From contig SMSO01000007.1 of assembly GCA_004764695.1 (NCBI GenBank), forward strand, positions 1,247,270 to 1,311,269: a stretch of DNA of 64,000 nucleotides. Reading direction: 5' to 3'. Under the pieces are notes generated by a model. That model worked only from the letters and a program-made list of their open reading frames with translations, did not search any database and was not told the origin of the DNA. This document shows, one piece after another, positions 35,756 to 47,337 of this stretch; position 1 is the first letter of the stretch, and the number at the start of each line of letters is the position of its first letter. A program made the translations under genes and the position numbers. The DNA comes from Schizochytrium sp. TIO01 (taxonomy: Eukaryota; Sar; Bigyra; Thraustochytrida; Thraustochytriidae).

Positions 35756-37746
35756 CGTAGCTCTTATTTTTTATTTTTGTATGAACAAAGTGCAATAATT
35801 AGCAAGTACTTTTGTAAAAGCTGTCTCGTGCTTTGAAGTAGTGCTCTTATTGAGGTATCGTAAATTCGCAATATGACCAAAGCCTCAGCTAGAAGCTAGC
35901 TTCACAATCCGTCAATCTCGTCAGCAGGGATACGAAACGAATTATTAGTAAAAGCTGGCTAGATGAGTAAACTACTATATTACCCTCCTTCGGAATGTCC
36001 CAGAGCTACAAGATGAACAAATCGAACGTATCAGATCAAGTGATCCTCTACACCCCTGAGATTCTGGATATCGAGAACCTTCAAACAGTACGAGCCCGGA
36101 GGCGGGCCGAAACGTGAGAGCGAGGAGCTTTCTCGAGATGCTTGTCTGCTCGCTAGCTTGGTCGCTTTTCCAAGGTGACACCACGGCGCGGAGCGCGAGG
36201 ACCTCTTGCAGATCCCAGAAAAGGGTCTATACGCGCCCCCTCGATGCAGCCCTCACCGCTCACGAGGCCAATTTGATCGCGCTTTGTGGTCTTAACGCCG
36301 TCTCGATCGTTCGTCAATCAATCATCGATCACTCGCAGCCTTCTCAACTTCTCTACTTGTACTCTCTATTCTCTACTTGCTATGTATATACTTAACTTGC
36401 TCCTTATGCAGTAAATCTCTATAGTGTACTTATACAGAGTATACTCCATAGTATAGTTTCAGGGAGCCTGAGCTTTTTGTTCTACTGTATGCCATGTGTA
36501 TACTCCACTTTCCTACGTCTATATCCTACTTTCCACCATGGCTTTGTTCTACTAGCGCCAAAGTCAATCTATCAAGCTAGAGCAACAATTGCGTGCTGGG
36601 CCAAGAAAGGAAAAGACACCATGAAGCTTCATCAAAGCAGCACGAGGACCAGAATAAATGCACATCATGTAATGAATGATGCACGCAGCCAAATGGCAGT
36701 ACCACCTGGTGTCTGACAAGAGGCCGAGGAGGAGTTCTCTCATGCTGACTTGATCGAGGCACTGCCTTCCATTAATTGCACGGCGCTTCAAGAAGCTCTC
36801 TCACTTTACTACATTTCAGGCACGAGCTGGCAAATTAAACACGTAGTACATAAATCTCAAGGAGCGCACCATGGCGATCAAGCAGCATTTCGCGAAGTTG
36901 ATGCGAGACAAATGGAGTGAGCGAAACCTAAGTCCCACGCATCCCTTTTGCTGTAATTTGGCCGCAACATGAATAAGTTATCATATAAATTTATGCGGAC
37001 ATGATGAAGATGTCCGACACTTGTGCGCTGTTGCAAGGTAGACTGAGACCTACCTGCCACGACAATTTAGTTCAGAGTTCTTGCGGTGTGAGCGATTGAT
37101 TCTTCTGCAAGTCGAAGGTTTGAGCGGAGTCGCAGCCTCCAATTAGTAGAGGTTCTCGTGGAAAAGTAAGTACCTATGGGAGTCCTACGGAGGTGCGTAC
37201 TCTTTGATTGGTCGCGTACGCTTCGAGTTTCTTTCCAGGCACCCTTAGGTTTGGAGGAGACAATGGAGACTCGCACTGGCAGGGAAAGCAGCTGTGCGAG
37301 CAGGAGAGCTGGCATCGCACAGGCACTTGGTCTGACTATTTCACAAAGCTAGTTTTTAATTTTATGATGTTGTTCAGACTTAAGATGGCCATTGAAACCT
37401 TGACCAATGGTAGCAGCTTCAAGCCATCATCACATCATGTGGGAAGTTGGGACATGCTCTACGCGGCCATCTGCCAACGAAGACGTGCAAACTTCGAAAC
37501 AGAGCTCTGGCACCCCCGCCAAACGAACCAAAGCAAAATCGCCGTGAGCCTTGGCATACCCAAGTATCGAGTTAATGCAAAGCCCGTCAAGGCAAGCTCA
37601 CTGCACTCCGAAGCAAGTCTTTCTACTGAAACGATGTGTTCCCTGTCTACAAGTCGAGCATAGAACACACAGCCCAGCCTCCAGTACAAGCCGTGTCTAC
37701 ATCCATCGCAGACATTTCGTCAAACCTTCCTGAAAGAGTTGCAACG

Positions 37747-37792
37747 CACACACACAGACACAGACAGAGACAGAGACAGAGACAGAGACACA
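37747..37792. repeat. CA / ACAGAG low-complexity repeat
   Basis: A run of CA units grades into about five ACAGAG units, purine-pyrimidine low-complexity DNA. Confidence 0.85.
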
Positions 37793-38220
37793 CCCTTGAT
37801 TCCACATGGATGCCATCGTTCACGCCATTCCTTAATCTCTCCTCCAAAGGTTCATTGAAGGACAGGAGGGAAATAAATCTCATGTAATTCCAAAGTCCAT
37901 TTCATACCATCCATCGGCCTAGCCTGAACCAATTCCTGATCAAACACCGCCATTCGAAAGCCTCAATTTTTCTCTTCGTCTCGAGGCCCTCCCAGCCTCT
38001 TTCGAAACCGTTGAGACCGTCTTCTATGCATCGTCGCACGCGTCCTGCCGCTCCCTTCTGCTCTCACCAGTCCCACTTGCCGCCCTCTGCGCCCCCTCTC
38101 CCCTTGTTCCCTCCGTTACCTCTGTTCCCCCATAGCTTTCCTCCTCCGTGCGTCTCGCACACGCACTCGATTATTATTTAGGTACCCCCTAGGGTTAGGT
38201 TTCCACGGAGTTGAAGGCGA

Positions 38221-38228
38221 TATTTATA
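38221..38228 (+). promoter_or_regulatory. TATA-like box of RPL26
   Basis: TATTTATA lies about 190 bases before the RPL26 start codon, followed by a G-rich leader. Position fits a TATA box with a leader of some 160 nt. Confidence 0.35.
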
Positions 38229-38419
38229 TGGGGACAGAGGGGGGCGGGGCAGGAAGGGGGGCATGAAAGGATATGGCTCACCGCCATCGGCGCCACCCAA
38301 GCGCGGGAAGAGGAAGGGGGTAGAGTGGGAGAAGGCGCGAAGGGCGGCGGCGGCGTGAATAGACAGGAAACAAACGGAGACCAAGGCAGCCGTCAGCGCA
38401 GCACAAGCTCCCGCGCACG

Positions 38420-39345
38420 ATGAAGTTCTCGGTACGTGGCGATTCTCTGGTGATAGCTCGGTGACTTGTCCTCTTGCCGGCGTGGACCTCTGCTCTCACC
38501 CGTGGACTTGACCTCAGCAGCGCCCCGCTCGCCTGCGCATGGAATGGCGCCATGGCATGAGGCCATTTACAGCGGCGCTTCTTATGGGTGGCTGAGGGCA
38601 CGGAACAGGCCATAGAGGACGTGGACGACAGCGATAGCTCCTGAAGGATGTCGAGGATGTATGTGGATTGGGCACAATAGACAACGATTGACTGACGTGA
38701 TGATGCATTGATAATTGACGATAAACTACATATGACTTGCTGGTCTCTTTCCTTGGGTGATCAAATTGGTTGGACTGCGATACTTATTCATGGTTACGTG
38801 GATGTCAAATTGCGATGTGGATTCTCATTCGCTTCGAACACTCGGTTCTCGCTCACTCTGGACGCTTGGAAATGACGGCGATGTTGTTTGCCGATTTGCT
38901 GGCTCGTTGATTGGTCAATGAATGGTTTATGCCTACACAGCCTAATGTCACCTCCTCCCGGAGGAAGAACCGCAAGGCCCACTTCGGCTCCCACTCCGAT
39001 GCTCGCCAGAAGCTCATGAGCGCCCCGCTCTCCAAGGAGCTCCAGCAGCAGCACAAGGTCCGCTCCATGCCGGTCCGTAAGGATGACGAAGTTGTTATTG
39101 CCCGTGGAAAGTTCAAGCTCGTGGAGGGCAAGGTCGTCTCCTGCTACCGCAAGAAGTTCGTCCTCCACATCGAGGGTGCCAAGATCACCAAGCAGAACGA
39201 GCAGCCGGTTTACGTTGGTATCCACCCCTCCAACGTCATCATCAAGCGCTTGAAAATGGACAAGGACCGCAAGGCCGCCCTCGAGCGCAAGGCCAAGGGT
39301 TCCCAGGGCAAGGTGAGCAGCGCTGACGTCGCTCAGATGGATTAA
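38420..39345 (+). CDS. RPL26: 60S ribosomal protein L26 (uL24), two exons
   Basis: Exon 1 is only 12 nt (38420-38431, codons M-K-F-S) and ends at donor GTACGT; the 509-nt intron (38432-38940) ends in TTATGCCTACACAG; exon 2 (38941-39345) gives 134 more residues, for 138 in total. The join restores the universal MKF start of eukaryotic L26 followed by [14 protein letters not shown]. Conserved blocks include [20 protein letters not shown], the KOW motif region [34 protein letters not shown] and LERKAKG. uL24 binds 25S/28S rRNA domain I near the tunnel exit. Without the micro-exon the frame would seem to start at TTG or internally, so gene finders may misplace the start. An intron right after the first codons is typical of highly expressed ribosomal protein genes and may hold enhancer signals. 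Confidence 0.95.
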
Positions 39346-40276
39346 GGACCTTATATTTTTTTTGTCTCCTTTTCCTTTTCCTTCTTCATGGTTTTGCCTC
39401 TTGGCGTAACTGACCCAACCATCCTTTTCCTCTTATTCGCGACAGCGACTGTCCATCCGCACTAGTAGGAAGGGAGTCTGGCCGCGTGCATGCACCAGCG
39501 TGCACTAGCTCCTGTGCATTGCTCAACATCAACCACTACTTTTTCTTTTTTACCTTTTCCTTTGATGTCGCATTTCCTTGGCGAGTCTTTAAGAAGAAAA
39601 ACAACATCTTGCTTGAGTGTGCTCCTGTTTTGTGAAGTATTTTCCTTCCTTCACCTTGTTTCTTGTACCTTGTCTACATTAATTGAAAATGTAGTTGGAA
39701 TCAGTATCCTGCTGGTTAGCCAAATGCGAGGCCTGAAGTTAGCGAGCCTCCCCGAAGTTTCCCTGGTGGCAAAAGTATGCTCCCTCCTGGTGTATTTTGT
39801 CTCAAGATGCGCTTGCCGAATGAATCAATACAGACTTGAACAAATATATGCTTAGGTAATTAATATGAAACCTCCCTCGTCTAGCTCATTATCACTGAGG
39901 TTGGTGACTACGGCAATCTGCAAGATCCTGAGTGCCCCTTCTTGTACCATAAATTGAGAAATGCATTCTTCAACATGCCCTTACTGCGTGGACTTTTCAA
40001 ACTTCAACAGGGATGAGGTTAGGTAGGCCTTTGATTGTAATTCGTGAAATCTCCTAGGCTACTTATCATAAACTGGCTTCTATGGTATTTAGAACGTCTC
40101 TTCTTGTATCAAAACTAAAGAAATGTTTCTTTTTTTTTTAAAGTAAATCTGGTACAGATTATTGTAGTCATGTGCAAGGAAAACTAATAAGGAACATCGT
40201 GGTTACGCCAGGTACACTTCTGAATATTTAAAAAATAGAAAATAGAACGCATTAAGAGAGGACAACATAATAAACA
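39346..40276. other. convergent 3' flanks of RPL26 and the Cys-rich gene
   Basis: T/C-rich directly after the RPL26 stop, then unremarkable sequence. A 121-codon plus frame at 39490-39855 shows no domain and is taken as noise. Confidence 0.45.
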
Positions 40277-41077
40277 TTAGTCTGATGATCGAGGCGTAAA
40301 GACTTTCTCATTCCGTTGAGGTCTCTCAGCCACCCGACTAGCAAACTTGCGTGGAAGAGACATATTAACCACAATTTTACTGTCTCTCCACTCTTGCGGT
40401 TGCTCGCGCACGAACCTTGCCAATTCAAAGTCACCCTGTGCACAGCAACAATGGGGGCATGCTCTACCTGGGTAGCAATACTTTGCGTCGGCAGTTGGGT
40501 CTAAGCAAACCTCTGCCATGACAATACCTTTCCGTTTAATAAGATCTTTCATAGGGCTCCGTCCGGTCACAGCACAAACAACTCGACCATCATTACGCTC
40601 GACGCGGACCGACAGTACATCAAACTCAGCGGAATTGCAAAGCGAACATAGATGTTTCCACTCATATGCGCATAAATACAGTTCTTGTTCCGCTTTCTTC
40701 TTCCGAGAGTCTGATGGAATTTCATGCTGCTTATTCATGTTCCCTATGATGTTATTCCCCTGGCTTGATGGCAAAGGCGCATCAGACTCCTCGATACGTG
40801 TGTCAGCAAGCCTATATTTATCCCAAGGACCGAAGCTCTTCTGGCAGGACCTTGAAGATTTCGACCTTGGCTTGGAGTCTTTCGCCTTAGTTTTCGGCTG
40901 CTTATTTATGCGGTGCTTGCTACAAGGCGAGCTCCCATCCCCATCCGTGTCAAATTCATCCTCTGATGATGACTCAGAATCCCAGTTTGTTTCGCTGTCA
41001 GCAACCTTGCCTAAGATCATTCGGTCCAAAACTCTGTGAGTTCGTGTGGCTTTCATCATGTGCTTGCCAGCCTGCAT
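40277..41077 (-). CDS. Cys-rich protein of unknown function
   Basis: A 266-residue protein from the ATG at 41077 (the frame opens two codons earlier with GTG). I do not recognise it. Residues up to about 120 are polar and probably disordered (acidic SESSSEDEFDTDGDG, then Lys/Ser-rich KTKAKDSKPRSKSSRSC). The C-terminal part looks folded: LYLCAYEWKHLCSLCNSAEF, a strand pair VLSVRVERNDGRVVCAV, a GIVMAEVCLDP strand, then CYPGRACPHCCCAQGDFELA and a closing stretch with KIVVNMSLPRKFAS. The cysteines (CSLC, CPHCCC) could bind a metal. An acidic-then-basic leader suggests a nuclear or nucleic-acid-linked role, but that is a guess. Convergent with RPL26. Codon usage resembles its neighbours, and the length without stops with charged composition argues for a real gene. 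Confidence 0.65.
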   Translation of the reverse strand: MQAGKHMMKATRTHRVLDRMILGKVADSETNWDSESSSEDEFDTDGDGSSPCSKHRINKQPKTKAKDSKPRSKSSRSCQKSFGPWDKYRLADTRIEESDAPLPSSQGNNIIGNMNKQHEIPSDSRKKKAEQELYLCAYEWKHLCSLCNSAEFDVLSVRVERNDGRVVCAVTGRSPMKDLIKRKGIVMAEVCLDPTADAKYCYPGRACPHCCCAQGDFELARFVREQPQEWRDSKIVVNMSLPRKFASRVAERPQRNEKVFTPRSSD

Positions 41078-42980
41078 ATCCACGTTCCTTTGACAATGCT
41101 GTGGACTCTAATGCTTAGATTTTGAGTTTGCTTTGGCCAAGAGTATATTCTGCGCTGTTGCAGCGTTACGCGCTTTTCCAGCTTGTTTGTGGCTCTTGTT
41201 AGTAGGATAGTTGCTTCCCAGTTAGTTGGTTTAGTTAATCATCAAAGTAGCGTTATTACTAGCTCTAATTGTCCTTCTTACGGTCTTAGCGCACAACTCT
41301 AATCTGCGTTCTACCTTTACTGTGAACAGTAAGTGGTGAACATGATCTAGCTTTCTAAACCTTACCAGCTTCAGTTTTTATTCTGCTAGCTTTCCTCCAG
41401 GCTCCATACAAGCGTCCCTGGAGGTAGCTAAGTTTGCATCACTTATTTGCTCGTTGTTATCTAAACAAATCTTCCTACTCCTGTGCCTATCTCCTTTTCT
41501 GTATTAACACCGCAATAGATCTTCGAGACATTTATGCGTTACATCTTCCTCCTCAATTTGCCCAAACCCTCCGTAAAGAGCAGTGCGCGCCTACCACCTA
41601 TTAATAAGAAACGGTTCTACGACGACCAAGTACCCCAAGATAGGACCAGTCATACCGTGCACGGTATCTCATCTACTCGTGTCCTCGGCCCTTTAACTCC
41701 ACAGCAAAGCTCAGAACTATTCCTGGAAACTTGACACAAACTAACTCTCAGAGGCCTTCAAGATGAGACGTCCTACGAGCCATATAAAAGTTTCCACGTC
41801 AACCGTGGTGCCCAGCTCGCCTCAATACGGCCACGATTCATGGTGAACTTGAAGATTGGTCTTGCAGCGAGTCGGATCGCTTTACAATCGAGCGGGCTTA
41901 ACAAAAGTACTTAATCTCGGCAACATAGTTAGCACTTATCTAATCTCTGCTACTACCCTGGCCTTTCTTAAATGCTTTTCAAGCTTTTTAATAAATAATT
42001 TAAAAAATCATACAAGTTTTAAAATAAGTTTTTTCATGAGTTTTTATCATAGGTTTTTCTCTAAGGTTGTTAGGTGAGCATAGTAGTTTCCTAGAGGGCA
42101 CACACCATTCAACAGGGGTCGCAGACGACCTTTGAGATAGCATGATATGGTACATAATAGCAACTCGTAGGTAACTGCACGTGCATTGCTACGCAGAATT
42201 ACATACAAACTTGGACATGAAATCAGTGAAGATGGAATCCAACTTTAAAAGCGTCTTGCAAGGTGAGCGTGGAGAACAAGAGCTAGAAGCACTACAGAGA
42301 TGCCGAAGATTGGTAGCACGATAATTGAGAATATCCGACTGACGACAATGCCAACGAATAACGATGCGAAGGCTCACAATTGGAACGAAGTGCTCGAGAT
42401 CGAGATCGGGCCACAGTCAGCGACTTGAGTCCTACAGTTTAAGGTAGATGTCCATAGCATCCAGCGCGTGTTGACACTATCCCTCGTCTCGCAGTAATGG
42501 TCGCAAGTCGGTCGTGCGCATGCGCGCAGCAAACCTGCTTGAGGGATTGATGGAGGTCGGCTTGCTACAGGGCCTCCCACGATCAACGTAGGCGAAGGGA
42601 CCACGCAATCAATAGGCTTTCATAGGTGTGTGTAGTTTCTGTCGGAACCAGTTCCCGGCATCCTAACTAACTGATCAGGCGTACGCCAGAAACTCTACTG
42701 GTGCAAACTGGGTTTTTGTTTGCTTGCTTGCTTGTTTGCTTGCTTGCGCCCTTCCTTAGTTGACCAGCACTACAAAACTGCGAACTAGTTTGCTTTGGCA
42801 TTTTGGCTGGAACTTAACCTGCAAGGTAGACGACGTGAAGGCAAAACCAAGAAGGTATTTCTCTGGTTGGCAGAACGTAAGAATACGTGTGACGGGCTGC
42901 GAAAAGCTCTCTCTAAACTGATTCAAGCTGCTTCAGAAGGCCCACTCCCCGCGGGACTTATTTTGCCAACCACAGAATAA
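41078..42980. other. intergenic between divergent genes
   Basis: Upstream sequence of the Cys-rich gene and of the GYSWE gene. It includes a GCTT-type microsatellite at about 42717-42748. Directly before the GYSWE start, 62 codons (42795-42980) are open in frame and end with TAA touching the ATG, but they have no ATG; leader sequence is the simplest reading. Confidence 0.4.
42717..42748. repeat. GCTT/GTTT microsatellite
   Basis: About seven TTGC/TTGT units in the upstream region of the GYSWE-repeat gene. Confidence 0.8.
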
Positions 42981-44618
42981 ATGAGGGGCCTTTTTAAACG
43001 TGGCGGTCACGGGACCCCGCCTCCTCCGCCTCCAAGAAAACCAAGCAAGTACAAGAACAAAGCCAGCTCGAATGATGACGACCAGGATGGTCTTCCCGAC
43101 TGGTTTGACGAAAACGATGGGGCTCCACCTGTGCCTCCACGATGGTCTCGAGGCGAAAGCGTTCCCCGCACTAGGTCAATGATTCGCCAAAGTTTTGGTA
43201 AGTCATCTACACGTCGCGAACCCTTGTTCGCTTCATCCTCGAATAGTGGTTATAATGATGCAGATGACGAGGAAAAATCTGATATGCCTGGCTACAGCTG
43301 GGAGTCATCTGGAGCTGGGATGTCATCTTATGGGTCCTCTGCCCCAGCTGCCCCTACAACTTCTGGTGGTGGTGGTGGCGGCGGCTACAGCTGGGAATCT
43401 TCAACGCCGGCATCAACCGGGGCAAAGAGATCACCTCCACCTCGAACTGGTGGCGGTGGCGGAGGAGGTTACAGCTGGGAGACTTCAAACGATGATGACT
43501 ATGAACCTGTGGCCGTCTCGAATGGAGGGAACGGGGGAGGATACAGCTGGGATCAACCGTCAGGTAGAATGGATGGAGGTACAGTAAAAGGCGCAGCTCC
43601 GTCTCAACCTTCTTCTGCGCCTGCAGCTTGGATGCTTCCTCGTAGATCAGTCAAACGAGATTCCAAACGAGTCAATGCTTCTCCATACACTAAACCATCC
43701 CCTAGCGCAAGATCCTACGAAGGAAGTGTCGGCAGTGCAAGCGGATCAAACGACTGGCATAATAACGGAAAGGGATGGAGACAAGGTGGAAAGCCTAACG
43801 GGGATGCGTCTTGGATGCGAAGCGGTGCTGATGATGAAGATCAGGAACCTGCTCCTGCTGCATCATACGAGGGCTACAGCTGGAGTAACCCTGGCACTGG
43901 AAACAGCACTGGTGGAGGTGGCTATAGCTGGGAGAATGATGGTCGAGCAGCTGAGTCGCCATCTTACAACGGAGGAGGGTCCGGAGGAGCCGGTGGATAC
44001 AGTTGGGAACAACCTTCATCTCCTGCAGGAGACCGTTCGTCCAGTCGCAGCGGAGGTTTTGTTAAGCGCCTCAGCTCGCGCCTTAGCGGCCGCTTTAGTA
44101 CATCTCGCGGAGCATCTGACTCCGGCGGCCCAGAGATGGTGTCTTACAAAGAAGGGAGTGGCTGCTACTTGATATTTGAGACCAACAATAATGGCGTTCT
44201 CTATGCACAGTGGTCAGAAGATGGCTCAGCACCAGCTAATGCGTGGGCTTTCTTTCGTCCTCAGAAAAAGGTCCCCGGTTACAAGTACAAACAAAAGAAC
44301 GGGCGCGTTGATATCATCAAGGTTGGAGGTGACAAGAAGAAGGTTCTTGAGGGTGTTTCCCAGTTTATCAAGGAGGCTGTCTCGTGGCGTGCTACGCTTG
44401 TTCCACTGGACCACAATGAGGTTCGCTTCGATAGTTATGTTCTAACGTATGAGCTCGACGTACGCAAGCTCAATCGCGACCAAGCTTACGAAACGGCCAG
44501 GCTTGAAGCAGTTGCAGTCGTACCTCGCGCAAGCTTTGCCTTTGAAGGTATTGAGAAGACCAGCCGTGGTCACTTTTTATCGACAGGTAACAAATACGGT
44601 GTAACAACTTCCTTGTGA
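42981..44618 (+). CDS. GYSW[E/D/S]-repeat protein with a folded C-terminal domain
   Basis: A 545-residue protein, ATG at 42981 directly after an in-frame TAA. Residues 1-385 are low complexity: a six-proline run at 13-18, a second proline motif VPPRW, then seven spaced copies of the pentapeptide GYSW[E/D/S] at about 104, 135, 163, 187, 298, 314 and 339, most preceded by Gly-rich linkers. A basic Ser/Arg block (RSSSRSGGFVKRLSSRLSGR) precedes the C-terminal domain (387-545), which reads like a compact alpha/beta fold (GCYLIFETNNNGVLYAQW, WAFFRPQKKVPGYKYKQKNG, VDIIKVGGDKKKVLEGVSQF). Proline runs plus a small C-terminal domain recall actin regulators of the ADF/coactosin type, but I cannot confirm that match. 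The repeated aromatic peptide may be a binding motif for a multivalent partner. Confidence 0.8.
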   Translation: MRGLFKRGGHGTPPPPPPRKPSKYKNKASSNDDDQDGLPDWFDENDGAPPVPPRWSRGESVPRTRSMIRQSFGKSSTRREPLFASSSNSGYNDADDEEKSDMPGYSWESSGAGMSSYGSSAPAAPTTSGGGGGGGYSWESSTPASTGAKRSPPPRTGGGGGGGYSWETSNDDDYEPVAVSNGGNGGGYSWDQPSGRMDGGTVKGAAPSQPSSAPAAWMLPRRSVKRDSKRVNASPYTKPSPSARSYEGSVGSASGSNDWHNNGKGWRQGGKPNGDASWMRSGADDEDQEPAPAASYEGYSWSNPGTGNSTGGGGYSWENDGRAAESPSYNGGGSGGAGGYSWEQPSSPAGDRSSSRSGGFVKRLSSRLSGRFSTSRGASDSGGPEMVSYKEGSGCYLIFETNNNGVLYAQWSEDGSAPANAWAFFRPQKKVPGYKYKQKNGRVDIIKVGGDKKKVLEGVSQFIKEAVSWRATLVPLDHNEVRFDSYVLTYELDVRKLNRDQAYETARLEAVAVVPRASFAFEGIEKTSRGHFLSTGNKYGVTTSL

Positions 44619-45686
44619 GCCTATCCCTGGCTTGCTTAGCAAATTATCCAGTGCAACCTTTTGATTCTGCTACGACGCTTTCTTTTTGTTTTTGTTTTGT
44701 TTTTAGTTTGTTTTATTTGTTTTGTTCTTTGCTCCTTTTTTCAATTAAGAATATGTTCCATCCTTCGAAGTTCAGTTTCATAGTGCTCCTTGTAGCGGCC
44801 CAATGTCCCTTTGGGCCTGCACTCAGCTCCTTCACATCATGGTCGCACACGGAAGGAAACATATACTCTTGAAGACTACATCTCATTTACCCTTACGAAT
44901 TCCTATTGTACTGTCAGAGGAAGACTCGGTTCTTTTAATTTTCCTGCACGCCGTAAAGAGGTTTTTCCTTGATATATCACTTCAGCTGATCTAGACCTAA
45001 TTATATTTTAAGAAAGGATCTGAAAAAAGAATTAAAACTAAAGAAGGCTCTTGTTCAAGAGATGGTTTGCTCATGAACGATCATTCTAACTCCATATTTG
45101 CTTGTAGAAGATTGGAGAAAGAGATGGTTCTGCTTGGATTTTCGGACGAGATTGGTAGCAGGATGCAGAGACACAGTCCCACATAGCAATATGCAGAAAT
45201 AAAAAAAGAAAGCTTCGCCTAAATTTCATAGCAGTCATGTTTGGTTTACGCATGATAAAAGTAGTTAAAGGTTAAAATAACACGGTGCGTGCGCTGAGCT
45301 ACGCAGAGATGCTGACCTTTGGGTTGTCGTGTTTTATTTCAAGAACCCTGATGGGTTCACAGAAGTAGTGGCCGCAAAGCAAGCGAACCGATTGTATAAA
45401 AGAATCTCCTACCCACGAATCATTCCGTCAACTTATCTAGAGGCTAGTACTCCAACTAGACGATAAAGAACAACCGACGATGATTGCGCTCGTAAAAGGT
45501 TGATCGTACGAGAGTTCATGTGATTTGAAGCGTGAAGGAGTAGTGTAAGTATGTGTACATTTGATGTACTCCAAGTGTGGAAAAGATGCTTGGCAATAGC
45601 TAAGACACGAGCAGTAACACTCGCAACATGAATGTGCTTAAAATGAAGCCCTTGTGAATGTTAGCTGATTATCTGACCAGCTAGTT
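44619..45686. other. convergent 3' flanks of the GYSWE gene and SmB
   Basis: T-rich after the GYSWE stop, otherwise nothing supported. Short open frames show no domains. Confidence 0.45.
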
Positions 45687-46205
45687 TTACTTCCGTGGCG
45701 GGTGCTGCATTCCGGGGGGTGGCATCATACCAGGAGGCATCATACCAGGTGGCGGCATCATACCCGGAGGAGGCATCATGCCTGGCTGCATCATGTTGGG
45801 CGGTGGCATGCCTTGACCGCGACCCGCAAACGGCATAGGCTGTGCCTGGGCGGCCATGACAGCCTGGGGCGGCAGTACTCCACGTCCAGCCGCGACAGCC
45901 CTGCCAGCGCCAGGGTTAAGAGCGGTCTTAATATCCTGCTGCGGAGGTGCCTCAACCTGAACAGAAACGACGTTTTCACCACGCAAAAGCACAAGGCCTA
46001 AGGTACGCTTCTCCTCGCGCTCCTCGAGAGTCTTTTCGCCACGCTTCTTGCGAATTTTGCGGTGCTCCTCGCATTCTGCAAGCACAAGGTTCATATGCTT
46101 GTCAAATGCCAGAAAAGTTCCCACAAGCTGACGGCTGTCGGCAAGAGTAACACGCATGCGCCAGTTAATAAACTGCAGCATCTTGCTGCTCTTGATCATG
46201 CTCAT
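45687..46205 (-). CDS. SNRPB: small nuclear ribonucleoprotein-associated protein B (SmB/B')
   Basis: A 172-residue core Sm protein of spliceosomal snRNPs U1, U2, U4 and U5. From the ATG at 46205 it begins [19 protein letters not shown], the SmB start, with Sm1 motif [21 protein letters not shown] and Sm2 motif [20 protein letters not shown] (the RGEN RNA-contact loop). A basic, Arg/Gly-containing stretch with [15 protein letters not shown] follows, then a C-terminal PPGMM repeat tail, the region that is methylated and binds SMN/CD2BP2-type partners in animals. The frame is open 14 codons further to a TTG, but that leader is not SmB-like, so I start at ATG. Same pathway as CWC22 10 kb away, though not a cluster. 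Confidence 0.95.
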   Translation of the reverse strand: MSMIKSSKMLQFINWRMRVTLADSRQLVGTFLAFDKHMNLVLAECEEHRKIRKKRGEKTLEEREEKRTLGLVLLRGENVVSVQVEAPPQQDIKTALNPGAGRAVAAGRGVLPPQAVMAAQAQPMPFAGRGQGMPPPNMMQPGMMPPPGMMPPPGMMPPGMMPPPGMQHPPRK

Positions 46206-47337
46206 TGTGCTATCTGCGTAGATCCAAGGAACTCGATGAATGAACAAACTGGACGAAATTCACAAAATCAGCAACGGCGAAGAAAACAGCTTCAACTCTT
46301 TCTCGTCTTCTTCTTCAGTTAGAGATTAACTCCAAGCAAGAGAAGAAGTGAATCAAAGAGGGTCACAGATAGCTGTTTGCAGTGAGACGAAAGGCTCAAG
46401 CAACCGGAGGAGAATAGGAGGAGAACGGGAGGACAGATGGAGAGGAAGAGTGCCACCAAAGCCACCACTAGCAATCAGAGCAACAAGAAACTACGAAAGC
46501 GTGCCACGAGGGGGTGAGGAAAAGCAGGAGGAGGCCTCGAAGCGCCTACGCGTCCTTTTGATCCGGACACACGCTCACACGTTCGAGAAGCAGGCAGGAT
46601 AGGATTCGAGCTTTGTTGCTCTTGCTTCTGACAAGACACCTGCTCTCCTCTCTATTTTCAATACCAATCTTATTTTACTTACCGCCATTGAAAGAATAAA
46701 CCCGTGGGTTGATATTAATTCTTCAGTATGACTATTGAAAGGAGCGCATTTGGGCTTGGCGAAGGACACTTGAGACCCGTGAATATGCTGTCCTTGGAGG
46801 TATAAACCATTCAGGCAGGTGGGACGAAAATTACTTGAAAGACATCATTCAATTTCTTCTAGAAATTGCGAGCGAAATAGAGCGAAAAGCTCGGAAATGA
46901 TTCTATATTTAGCTGTGACGCAGAGATAATTAGGCTTTCTGGAAATAAAAGAGAACCGGAGAGACAATGTCAGTAGGCGGAACATTAAGTTTTGAAGGGG
47001 AGCTAGAAGCTACTGTAAAACTTTCAACAATTAAGAACTTTCTAAACGGTATACAGAATAAAGAAATAAATGTCTACTTTGGTCTGTAAAGAAAATGTAA
47101 AACAAAGCATGTTTTATAAACGCCATATCTGTATATAGTTTACAGCTCAAAGTTTTCAAACAAAACTCTGATATTCCTTGCAACACGTCAACATATTTAG
47201 CAAGTCGATGAGGTGGAATTAATCAACCCAATACTGGGTTTTGAATAATCAGGAAAAGAATAACCCTTTTATGTGCCAATTCAATCATCCGATAGAAGGA
47301 AAGCGCTCTACACTTGATTCGACATAGCTCTTTTAAA
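46206..47337. other. SmB promoter and LRR gene 3' flank
   Basis: The first 400 bases are purine-rich SmB upstream sequence; the rest is AT-rich with no supported gene. Confidence 0.45.

Larger units (their letters stand above)
35756..38419. other. intergenic, CWC22 and RPL26 upstream regions
   Basis: The left few hundred bases are the CWC22 promoter. Between 36.1 and 37.7 kb there are open frames of up to 150 codons without domains. The right end (38.1-38.4 kb) is GC-rich with a TATA-like box and is the RPL26 promoter and leader. Confidence 0.4.

Noticed and set aside
39490-39855. A 121-codon frame after RPL26
   Set aside because: Hydrophobic low-information composition in a 3' flank; no domain and length within chance.
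42795-42980. 62 open codons ending in TAA directly before the GYSWE ATG
   Set aside because: No ATG and no domain; leader sequence is simpler than a separate or fused gene.
46348-46602. An 84-codon Arg/Gly-rich plus frame upstream of SmB
   Set aside because: Purine-rich promoter DNA read in frame; no domain.
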